NCBI GenBank assembly: GCA_964474655.1
Contig: CAYYTU010000010.1
Coordinates: forward strand, 1-64,000
From: CAYYTU01 sp964474655
GTDB taxonomy: Bacteria > Chloroflexota > Anaerolineae > B4-G1
Length of the DNA: 64,000 bases
Reading direction: 5' to 3'
In this document: positions 54,711 through 63,200 of the stretch, piece by piece
Layout of the letters: each line of letters starts with the position of its first letter
Numbering within the stretch: the first letter of the stretch is position 1
Position numbers and translations under genes: made by a program
The notes under the pieces: generated by a model
Database searches by the model: none
What the model saw: only the letters and a program-made list of their open reading frames with translations
Told to the model about the DNA's origin: nothing

Positions 54711-56000
54711 GTGCGCAAAGTTGCGTTTTTGTTACTGAGCATTTCACTGGTGGGACTGATAGCCGGATGCAACGAAGGAGAAACGCCGATTGCCGAGCCT
54801 ACGCCCACTACAGAGATCTCACCTACCACAGAAGTAGAAGCAGGCTCAGAGGACCTGGCAACGCCGGAGACGATCTCCGCCAGCCCCACGCCATCTGGCC
54901 CTGCTACCTGCGAGCCCTTCACCCTGACCGTCGAATCCGATATCCCGCCGATCACGGAGGATGACCACGTCTACGGGCCAGAGGATGCTCCCATCACCTT
55001 CATTGAGTACGCCGACTTCCAGTGCCCGGCCTGCTCCCAGCTACACACGATGCGCGAGTTCCTCGAGTCCCGATACGGCGACCAGATCCGTTTCGTCTAC
55101 CGCCACCTTCCACTGACCGACATCCACGACAAAGCTCTCATCACCGCCGAGGCCGCCGAAGCGGCCGCCGCTCAGGATAAATTCTGGGAGATGCACGACT
55201 TGCTCTACGAGAGAATAAACGAGTGGAGCCAGCTCCCAGAGGAAGAGCTCATCGAGAAGATGATCGAATACGCCGAGGATCTGGAGATCGATGCTGATCA
55301 ATTCGCCCAGGAGATGGAAGACCACGTCTACCGGGAAGAGATCCAGGCCGCATACGAAGCGTACCAGGAGTACGCGGGGCAAGAACAGATGGCGACGCCC
55401 ACTTACGTGATCAACAACGTCTTCTACCCCACACGTCAGCTCGGCGGCTTCGAACGCCTGGAGGGATTCATCGGTTTGGTCAATATACAGGACAAGATGT
55501 ACGAAACCGAGCCCTCGGAAGTAATCGACCCCGACAAGGACTACACCGCCACCATCCGCACCAGCAAAGGAGACATCGTGGTCGAGCTCTTCACCGAAGA
55601 AGCCCCCGTCAACGCCAACAGCTTCGCCTTTCTGGCAGAAGAGGGCTGGTACGATGGTCAAGACTTCTTCTTCGTCGACCAGGAAGCATTGGCCCTGACC
55701 GGGGACCCGACGAACACAGGAGCCGGACTGCCCTATTCAGGCTACCAGTGCGACAACGAAGTCTCCCCCAACCTGACATTCGATAAGCCAGGCATACTGG
55801 CGCTTGCCCCGTCCGGGCCGAACACAAGCAGCAGCTCATTCTTCATCACCTTCGCGCCTCAGGCGGAATTCACCGGCAACATCACCATCATCGGCGAGGT
55901 GATCGAAGGAATGGAGATCGCTCAGGAGCTCAACGAAGTCCAACCCGGCACCGACCAGGAAGCCGACACCCTGGAAACCATCGTAATCGAAGAACAGTAA
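54711..56000 (+). CDS. Lipoprotein with DsbA-like thioredoxin domain fused to a degenerate cyclophilin
   Basis: GTG start at 54711 after AGGAGG. Lipobox GLIAGC (C20), then a Thr/Pro/Glu linker (25-65). Residues ~80-260 form a DsbA/DSBA-like thioredoxin fold with active site C105-P-A-C108 (DFQCPACSQ) and cis-Pro in ATPTYV. Residues ~275-429 are a cyclophilin-type PPIase domain (YTATIRTSKGDIVVELF, then SGPNTSSSSFFITFA). The FHRV/QGGDP segment reads FFVD...LTGDP, so the catalytic arginine and a key glutamine are lost. It should act in disulfide formation outside the membrane, with the second domain perhaps binding substrate. A prsW gene follows 16 bp later. Confidence 0.88.
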   Translation: MRKVAFLLLSISLVGLIAGCNEGETPIAEPTPTTEISPTTEVEAGSEDLATPETISASPTPSGPATCEPFTLTVESDIPPITEDDHVYGPEDAPITFIEYADFQCPACSQLHTMREFLESRYGDQIRFVYRHLPLTDIHDKALITAEAAEAAAAQDKFWEMHDLLYERINEWSQLPEEELIEKMIEYAEDLEIDADQFAQEMEDHVYREEIQAAYEAYQEYAGQEQMATPTYVINNVFYPTRQLGGFERLEGFIGLVNIQDKMYETEPSEVIDPDKDYTATIRTSKGDIVVELFTEEAPVNANSFAFLAEEGWYDGQDFFFVDQEALALTGDPTNTGAGLPYSGYQCDNEVSPNLTFDKPGILALAPSGPNTSSSSFFITFAPQAEFTGNITIIGEVIEGMEIAQELNEVQPGTDQEADTLETIVIEEQ

Positions 56001-56016
56001 TCGCGCCGAGAGCAGT

Positions 56017-57201
56017 ATGAAGCGGCATCTGTTCTGGCTCCTGATCGTACTGGAAGGAGCCACGCTCACCAGCTTGCTCTGTGGAGGAGCGCTGCTGGCG
56101 TTCGTCGTCGGACGCGCCAGTGGTGCTCCTCTGAGTGTGTCGGAGTCCCTCCCGCTGGTCAGCACATTGGCGCTGGGGCTCAGCTGGGGACCGCTGCTGA
56201 TACTTTGGGGCTGGAGCGGCTACCGGGACGCCACTTCTCACCCATTCGCTCCCCGTCGAGGGCAGCTAACGCTGATGAGCCTGGCGCTGATAAGCCTGAT
56301 CGCCTTAGGAGCACTGGTGACTACCCAAGCACTCCCCCCTGCATTGCTGTTACCCCCCATCCACGTGCTGACGATGACGCTGCTTTCGTTGATCGTCCTG
56401 GGCCTCGTGGGGCAATCGATGTCCAGCCTCGTAAGCACCCGGCGCGAGATCGGGGTCAGCACCATCGGCGGCGGGGCCATAGGCTTATTGGGATCGTTGC
56501 TCAGCGAGGCCCTGGCTGGCGCCCTGCTCGTCACGCTGGTCGCCACAATAGCCACACTCATCCCAGGAGGGCTGGAACACCTCTTCCAGCTAGCAAACCG
56601 CCTCCAGGACCCCACCTGGCTGTCGAATACGGACAATCTGGGCCGATTGCTGTTGCGCCCGGCCGTCGCCATCCCGGTGAGCACGCTCACCGTGGTCATT
56701 GTCCCTCTGATCGAAGAGCTTTTCAAAGTCTCAGGCGTGGCCATCATCGCCTTTTGGAAAAAGCCACATCCGGCCCGGGCCTTTCTATGGGGCGTAGCAA
56801 GCGGAGCCGGATTCGCGCTGGTGGAAAACCTATTCAACGGGGCCATCAGCGGACCGGAGGGATGGGCCCCTATGGTCATCACCCGCCTGGGAGCGACCGC
56901 TATCCACGCCCTGACCGGCGGGGTGGTTGGCTGGAGTTGGAGCGAGCTGTGGAGGAAGAGGAACCCCTTACCACTGCTGGGCGCTTACAGCGTCGCCGTG
57001 ATCATTCACGGCCTATGGAACGCCGCCGCTATGGGCAGCCTCCTTTTAAGCGCTGCCACATTGATGAAACCGGAGCACACGTTTGGACTTACACAGGCAA
57101 CGATGCTGATACTGGCGCTCATACTGGGCTCTCTCTCAATCGCCTGCCTGACCGCCCTCCCAATAATCGGGCAGCGGCTGACCAAGAAGAGAACAAGATG
57201 A
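56017..57201 (+). CDS. PrsW-family intramembrane metalloprotease
   Basis: A multi-spanning membrane protein (about 9 helices, 394 aa) with all conserved PrsW motifs: EELFK (E233, E234, K237), the VENLFN glutamate E270, AIHALTGGVVGW with H297, and IIHGLWN with H331. PrsW proteins belong to the CPBP/type II CAAX protease superfamily and can cut anti-sigma factors at the membrane. It sits 16 bp after the DsbA-cyclophilin gene, so envelope stress or protein quality control is a sensible, unproven, context. The N-terminal 180 residues are extra helices not found in B. subtilis PrsW. Confidence 0.87.
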   Translation: MKRHLFWLLIVLEGATLTSLLCGGALLAFVVGRASGAPLSVSESLPLVSTLALGLSWGPLLILWGWSGYRDATSHPFAPRRGQLTLMSLALISLIALGALVTTQALPPALLLPPIHVLTMTLLSLIVLGLVGQSMSSLVSTRREIGVSTIGGGAIGLLGSLLSEALAGALLVTLVATIATLIPGGLEHLFQLANRLQDPTWLSNTDNLGRLLLRPAVAIPVSTLTVVIVPLIEELFKVSGVAIIAFWKKPHPARAFLWGVASGAGFALVENLFNGAISGPEGWAPMVITRLGATAIHALTGGVVGWSWSELWRKRNPLPLLGAYSVAVIIHGLWNAAAMGSLLLSAATLMKPEHTFGLTQATMLILALILGSLSIACLTALPIIGQRLTKKRTR

Positions 57202-57240
57202 GCCCATCCCCTTCAAGCGGAGTTACAAACACCAAAGCGC

Positions 57241-57269
57241 TTGACAAGGGTTATGATGCATGGTATCCT
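57241..57269 (+). promoter_or_regulatory. Promoter of the roadblock-V4R-response-regulator operon
   Basis: TTGACA (57241-57246), 17-bp spacer, TATCCT (57264-57269). Confidence 0.6.
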
Positions 57270-57519
57270 CCCTTCCGATAGAGAGTTCTCGTTAAGTACT
57301 TGAAAATGTTCTTGACCTCCCGTCCCAGGGGTTGCCGCGGGCAGAATCAAGCACGACAATTGCCCTAATACTAGACCCTGTCACACTAAGAGGCAGCGCT
57401 ACCAGCAAGAAACTCGCTAAACATAAGTCCAGTGACCTGCACAATACCACTCTACCCAGAGTCAATAAACCAATCTAATATGTCCATCCAGTATCCTCTC
57501 ATCAAGCAAGGAGGCAACA
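57270..57519 (+). other. Long 5' leader of the roadblock operon
   Basis: About 245 nt between the predicted start point and the first gene, with no ORF of note and no clear strong hairpin. AAGGAGG at 57508-57514 is the ribosome site of the roadblock gene. Confidence 0.4.
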
Positions 57520-57900
57520 ATGGCAAATAGATCCCGCACTGAGCGCCTGGTAGGACGGCTACAGGAACTCCAGACGAGCACGACCGACGTCGAAGCTGCG
57601 GCTGTGGTGAGCGTAGACGGCCTTACAATGGCATCTTCCCTCCCGGCCGGCGTCGAGGAGGACCGGGTCTCAGCAATGTCGGCCGCGATGCTTTCACTCG
57701 GTGACCGCATCGCCAGCGAGCTAGGGCGCGGTATGCTGAGCGAGGTGTACGTCAAAGGAGAAAACGGCTACGTCGTACTTCGCGCCGTCGGTGAAGAAGC
57801 TGTCCTAACCGTGCTGGCACGGCAAGAGACCAAATTGGGGCTGCTATTCCTCGACATGCGCCGGGCATCCGATGACTTGGCTAGCATCCTGGAGGCATAG
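57520..57900 (+). CDS. Roadblock/LC7-domain protein
   Basis: A 126-residue single roadblock domain: two-helix start (TERLVGRLQELQTSTTDVEAAAVVS), strand DGLTMASSLP, a helix VSAMSAAMLSLGDRIASELGRG and the last strands EVYVKGENGYVVLRAV and LTVLARQETKLGLLFLDMRRA. In bacteria such proteins pair with small Ras-like GTPases (MglA type) or regulate kinases; no GTPase is encoded beside it. Operon leader gene, 27 bp before the V4R gene. Function beyond dimerisation or scaffolding is not known. Confidence 0.9.
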   Translation: MANRSRTERLVGRLQELQTSTTDVEAAAVVSVDGLTMASSLPAGVEEDRVSAMSAAMLSLGDRIASELGRGMLSEVYVKGENGYVVLRAVGEEAVLTVLARQETKLGLLFLDMRRASDDLASILEA

Positions 57901-57927
57901 CCTGAAGCACTGCAAGGAGACGATAAC

Positions 57928-58560
57928 GTGGAAAAAATCGAACCTAGCGGCTACTATTACCCTAATTTGATCGCCCGCATTTACCTCGAAGCGATGGAAG
58001 AGGTGATGGGCAAGAACGGCCTAAACGCCGTGCTAAATCTGGCTGGCCTCTCTCATCTGATCGACAATTACCCGCCCGCGAATCTGGAGAAGGAATTCGA
58101 CTTCGCGCACTATTCGGCCCTGAATGGCGCCCTGGACGAGCTTTACGGACCGCGCGGGGGCCGGGGGCTTCAGCTGCGAGCAGGCCGGGCCTCCTTCGCC
58201 CAAGGGGTCCAGAAACTCGGTGCTATGGTCGGCGTCGGGGATCTGGCCTTCAAGGTCCTCCCGCTCAAGGCCAAGCTCAAGGCCGGCATCCCGGCCATGG
58301 CCAAAGTCTTCACTCAGTTCAGCGATCAGCACAGCACCGTCGAGGACCAAGGCGAATATTATGCCTATATTATGGACCCCTGCCCCGTATGTTGGGGGCG
58401 CACGGCGGATCGCCCCATCTGCTTCGCCGGAAAGGGGTTACTGGAGGAGGGACTCCATTGGGTCAGCGGCGGACGCAAATTCCGAGTGGACGAGATCAAG
58501 TGCGTGGCCACGGGCGACGAAACCTGCACCTACGCCATCTACAAAGATCCAATAGGATAA
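57928..58560 (+). CDS. V4R (4-vinyl reductase) domain sensor protein
   Basis: The C-terminal half is a V4R domain, a small-molecule sensor fold related to BchJ and to HNOB haem-NO-binding domains. Cysteines C152, C155, C165, C192 and C200 (PCPVCWGR, PICF, KCVATGDETC) make the conserved metal or redox site, and YAIYKDP ends the domain. The N-terminal half, with MEEVMGKNGLNAVLNLAGL, is the helical lead-in typical of these proteins. 210 aa. GTG start with AAGGAG. It probably senses a hydrocarbon, haem or redox ligand and signals to its neighbours; the ligand is unknown. Confidence 0.85.
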   Translation: MEKIEPSGYYYPNLIARIYLEAMEEVMGKNGLNAVLNLAGLSHLIDNYPPANLEKEFDFAHYSALNGALDELYGPRGGRGLQLRAGRASFAQGVQKLGAMVGVGDLAFKVLPLKAKLKAGIPAMAKVFTQFSDQHSTVEDQGEYYAYIMDPCPVCWGRTADRPICFAGKGLLEEGLHWVSGGRKFRVDEIKCVATGDETCTYAIYKDPIG

Positions 58561-58567
58561 CCTCCCT

Positions 58568-59473
58568 ATGATGAACAAAATTGCTCCCGGGCGCACCGGA
58601 ACTGGGAGCATCCCTCCGCACATCCTCGTGGTCGAGGACCAGCCGAATACTGCCGAAATGCTCTCCTCGTACTTTGAGGCCCAAGGCTACGAGGTCAGCT
58701 CGGTGAGCTGGGGAGAGGACGCAATAGCATTTGTCGATCAAACCTCCCCCGATCTCGTCATATTGGATATCCGATTGCCGGATATTGATGGCTACGAAGT
58801 ATGCCGCTACCTCCGCGAGCACGAACGCACCAGAAACATCCCCATCATCTTCCTGACCGAAAGGAAAGCACGGAGCGCCAAGCTGGCCGGGCTGGATCTG
58901 GGGGCCGTGGATTACATCACCAAACCCTTCGACATCCAGGAATTGCGCTTAAGAGTGCGTAACGCACTGCGCCGCTCATTTACGACCCAGCCCAGTGATC
59001 CCATCACCGGCCTGGCAATTGACTCACTATCCGACGAACGCCTGAATGACCTGCTGGACAAGCCAGATTGGGCTGTGCTATCAATAGGCATACAAGGCCT
59101 GAAAAGATTTTCCGAATCGTATGGCTTCGTGGCCGGGGATGATGTGGTACGAGCCGTGGCCAGGATGCTGAACCGCATCGTGGAGGAGAATCGGGACTTC
59201 GATACCTTCGTGGGGCACCTCAGCGCCACCGACATCTTCGTCATCATCGATCCCAAAAAAGTCCACACTGTAGCTCAGGCTTTGCGGACCCGACTGGACG
59301 AGACGATGTCATTCTTTTACCCTTATGCAGACCGGCAGAAAGATGAAGACCATCTGCCGCAGCTCCAGGTAGCAATGGGAATAATAAAATCCTCGGAGTA
59401 TTCACCCGAAAGCCTGAACGATCTGAAACAAACCCTGATAGACGTTCAACACGTCCCCGCCGAGGGAGAATAG
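58568..59473 (+). CDS. Response regulator with a degenerate GGDEF domain
   Basis: N-terminal receiver domain: acidic pair E23/D24, phospho-acceptor D67 (VILDIRLPDIDG), T97 and K119 (YITKPFD), all intact. The C-terminal ~150 residues have the GGDEF fold (WAVLSIGIQGLKRFSESYG, VAGDDVVRAVARMLNRI), but the catalytic GGDEF loop reads GHLSATDIF, so it should not make c-di-GMP; a binding or dimer role is possible. 301 aa. It lies 7 bp after the V4R gene; no histidine kinase is encoded nearby, so phosphate may come from a distant kinase. Confidence 0.9.
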   Translation: MMNKIAPGRTGTGSIPPHILVVEDQPNTAEMLSSYFEAQGYEVSSVSWGEDAIAFVDQTSPDLVILDIRLPDIDGYEVCRYLREHERTRNIPIIFLTERKARSAKLAGLDLGAVDYITKPFDIQELRLRVRNALRRSFTTQPSDPITGLAIDSLSDERLNDLLDKPDWAVLSIGIQGLKRFSESYGFVAGDDVVRAVARMLNRIVEENRDFDTFVGHLSATDIFVIIDPKKVHTVAQALRTRLDETMSFFYPYADRQKDEDHLPQLQVAMGIIKSSEYSPESLNDLKQTLIDVQHVPAEGE

Positions 59474-59502
59474 GGCCGCCCACAAACACACACCGGCCCT
59501 AC

Positions 59503-60246
59503 ATGAGAAAGATAACCACCGTCATCCCCACTTACAACGAAGCCGATAACGTCCAATCGATGGTAGAAACGTTGCTCTCCCTCAACCTCCCCACTCTCAA
59601 TATCCTGATCGTCGATGACAACTCGCCCGATGGCACCGGCCAAATCGCAGACCGGCTGGTTGAGCGCCACCCCGACCGCGTCCACGTCCGCCATCGCAGC
59701 GGCAAGAAAGGCCTGGGTTGCTCTTACGTCGAGGGGTTCCAGTGGGCCCTGGATCACGGCGCAGACGTGATCGTCCAGATGGACTGTGACTTCTCCCACG
59801 CCCCCAACGATGTGCCCCGCCTCGTCTCCCACATCCCTGCATACGACGTCGTGGTCGGCTCCCGCTACGTGGAAGGCGGCGAGATCGACGAAGACTGGGA
59901 GATCGGGCGGGTGTTACTCTCCTGGTGGGCCAACCTTTACAGCCGCGTAGCTCTCAGGCTCCGCGTCCGAGACATCACAGCCGGCTTCAAAGCCTGGCGA
60001 CGCGAGGCGCTGGAAGGTATCAACCTGGATCGCATCCACGCCCAGGGCTACGTATTCCAGATCGAAATGGCCTTCGTAGCCAAGCGGCTCGGCTACCGAG
60101 TGCTGGAAATCCCCATCTACTTCCAGGATCGCCGCATCGGCCAATCGAAGATGACCATCCCGATCAAGCTCGAGGCCGCCCTACGCGTGTGGGAGATCTG
60201 GTGGCGCTGGCGCCACCTGCGGCCCAATGACCGTATCTCCAAATGA
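59503..60246 (+). CDS. Polyprenol-phosphate mannose synthase-like GT2
   Basis: A Dpm1-type enzyme that loads a hexose onto polyprenyl phosphate on the cytosolic face. TTVIPTYNEADNV and ILIVDDNSPDGTG start the GT-A fold; VQMDCDFSH is the metal-binding motif, GSRYVEGGEIDEDW the catalytic loop, and YFQDRRIGQSKM the classical Dpm1 C-terminal motif. 247 aa, soluble type without membrane anchor. The ATG of the next gene overlaps its end by 4 bp, coupling it to the large membrane fusion protein; its lipid-linked sugar is probably used by that or other GT-C enzymes. Confidence 0.93.
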   Translation: MRKITTVIPTYNEADNVQSMVETLLSLNLPTLNILIVDDNSPDGTGQIADRLVERHPDRVHVRHRSGKKGLGCSYVEGFQWALDHGADVIVQMDCDFSHAPNDVPRLVSHIPAYDVVVGSRYVEGGEIDEDWEIGRVLLSWWANLYSRVALRLRVRDITAGFKAWRREALEGINLDRIHAQGYVFQIEMAFVAKRLGYRVLEIPIYFQDRRIGQSKMTIPIKLEAALRVWEIWWRWRHLRPNDRISK

Positions 60247-63200
60247 TTCGTAAGCGACTACCCGATCTGGGCCTCATTCTCCTCCTGATCCTTCTGCCGC
60301 TCCTCTTATTCGCCCCTGTCGCCCTGGGCAATAGAACGATTCTACCAGTCGATAATCTCTTCCTCTTCGAGCCGTACCGCTCCGCCGCCCCGAAGTTCGA
60401 CATCTCCTATCCCCATAACCACCTGCTCTCCGACCTGATCCTGGAGAACTACGCCTGGAAGCGGTTCCTCAAACAAGCCGTGCAAAACCGCGAGATGCCA
60501 CTCTGGGACCCTTACATCTTCTCTGGACACCCCTTTCTGGCCAACGGTCAGCACTCGGGACTTTATCCGCTCAGTCTCGTTTTCTACATCCTGCCGCTAT
60601 GGCGCGCTTTTGGCGTTTTCGCCTGGCTACAGCTGGGTATGGCCGGCGTTTTCGCCTATCTCTTTGCGCGCGTGCTGGGCATCCGCCGAATAGGATCGCT
60701 GGTCGCAGGGATCACGTTTCAACTCAGTGGCTTCATGCTCGTCTCGGTCGTACATCCGATGATCATTGCCGGCGCGTCCTGGCTGCCCTTCATCCTGGCG
60801 ATGGTCGAGTTGATCATCAAGCAGCGCCCGGCACTCGGCGGCCGACCGGCGACGCTGCCCTGGGCGTTGCTGGGTGCGCTTGGCCTGGGATGCCAGATGC
60901 TGGCAGGACACGCGGAGAACACCTACTTCGTGCTCCTGGTGACGGCGTTTTACGCTGCCTGGCGCCTTTCCAGCCACCTGACGAATCGGGACGCCGAAAG
61001 AAACACACTCACCGAGCGACTGCGCCGACTGCAAAGGCCAGTCCTCTGGCTGGCGGCGATGATTCTGCTGGGCCTGGCGCTGGGCACCGTCCAATTCCTC
61101 CCACTATACGAAGTGGTCTCCACCAGCTTCCGTGGCGGCGAGGAGGCGGCCAGCCTGGCACAAGTGCGAGGCTGGGCCTATCCCTGGCGGCGCCTGATCA
61201 CCTTCGCCGTACCCAATTTCTTCGGTAACCCGGCGCATCACAGCTACTTCGATCTCTTCACCGGGCGGCAGATGCCAGCCCCGGTCCAACCCAACGGGCG
61301 TTACATTGATTGGGGGATCAAGAATTACGTCGAAGGCGGCGCCTACCTGGGGTTGCTGCCGCTTTTGCTGGCCATCATAGCAGTCATCGCGTGGCTGCGA
61401 TCTTACCTATCACGCTTCAGAGCGCGTCCAATGCCCAAGACGCTGCACGCGATCGGCCGCCGAGAGCCCATCCCTCTCTTCACCGTGCTTTCGCTCTTCT
61501 CGTTGGGCTCCATCTTCGGCACCCCGCTCTACGCCCTCGTATACGCGCTGCCGCTGCTCAAGCAATCACACTCGCCGTTCCGCTGGGTCTTTCCACTGAC
61601 ACTATCCGTCGCCGTGCTGGCCGGCTTCGGCGCGGAAGTAGTCCAAAAGAGCAGGAAACAGATAGCAAGCATCGCAGAGCAGAGAGACAGAGGAGAGCTG
61701 CCCTCCGCACCACGCATCACGCATCGCGTAGCCCAGTTGGGGCGTAAGTTATTTCTCCTCAACACCGCTCCCTCGTTGATCTCCCTCGTAGCTGCCCTGG
61801 CCTTCTGGGGCGGAGCAGGAACGCTGACGGGGTTGGCGCTCAGCCGCGTCTTCTTCCATCAGCTTGAGCCGTCGGTAAGGCGGATTTTCCTCTCCCTGGC
61901 GAAGGCACCGGGCACTTTCTCCGACTATCGCGCATTCTACGCTTACGAATTCAAATGGCTGGCCCTATTCGGACTCTTGTTTACCGGCGCCGGGATCGTC
62001 TTGCGTGTAAGCCGCTGCCCGATCTACCTGAAAAAGCGGCCTGTATGGGAATTTCTGGCGGTAGGGCTGATTGTTCTGGATCTCGTCCTCTTCGGCGCGG
62101 GATTCCACCCCGCCATCGATCCAGCGCTGCTGGATTATACCCCGCCGGTGGTCGATTTTCTGAAGCAAGACGAATCGCTCTGGCGCTACGCCACGTTCAC
62201 GCCGCCCGGTACCACCAAGACGATGAACGCCAACACCGGGATGTTTTACGACCTCCAATGCGTGGAGGGCTACGACTCGCTCTTCAGCGCTCAGTACCGC
62301 GATTATATGCGCTTGATCGAGCCCCAGGGCGAGACCCAATACAACCGTATCGCCTCGTTCCACCAGCGCTCCAGCCTGGATAGCCCGCTCACCGACCTGA
62401 TCAACGTCAAATACGTGATCACCGAGGTCGAAATCGACAGTCCCAGGCACCAGCTCGTTTACGAGGACGAGGCCGTGCGCGTCTACGAGAACCAGGGCGC
62501 GATGCCACGCGCTTTCACGCTGCCAAATTCGGCGACGATGATGATCGACGACTTCGACACCGCGGTACAGGAGCACGACCCACGCAAACACGTGCTCATC
62601 GAAAGTGGAGAATGGCCATTCAGCGCCCAACACCTGCTGGATACGCCTCAACCGGCCTCTCACACCGCCCAGCCCGTCACCCGTTACACGCACAACGAGG
62701 TCTTCGTCGACGCGACCATCACGGAATCGAGCTGGCTCGTGCTGACCGACGCCTACGCCAGCGGATGGAAAGCCTTCGTCCGCCCGCAAGGAACCGGCGA
62801 GGAAGCCGAACGCGAAGTCGACATCACGCTCGTGAACGGGAACTTCCGCGGCGTCCTCCTGGAAGAGCCAGGCCAGTGGACCGTGCGCTTAAAATATACT
62901 CCCGACAGCGTCAAGATCGGCGCTTTCATCAGCTTCATCGCCGGTATGACATTTCTATTTATGACCGGCATCTACCTTTGGCGCTTCTTCTACCGCGAAG
63001 AGGACGACGCCAGCACCGTCAAGCGCGTGGCGAAGAACTCGTTGGCCCCCATCGTGCTGAACCTTTTCAATCGCGTCATCGACTTCGCCTTCGCCGCCCT
63101 TATGGCCCGCATCCTAGGCCCGACAGGCAACGGACGCTACTTCACAGCCGTCGCCATCTATGGCTGGTTCGACATCATCGCCAACTTCGGCCTGGATATG

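Noticed and set aside
56205..57281. 358-codon frame overlapping the PrsW gene
   Set aside because: The translation is Arg/Pro/His-rich and motif-free, while the PrsW frame has all conserved catalytic motifs.
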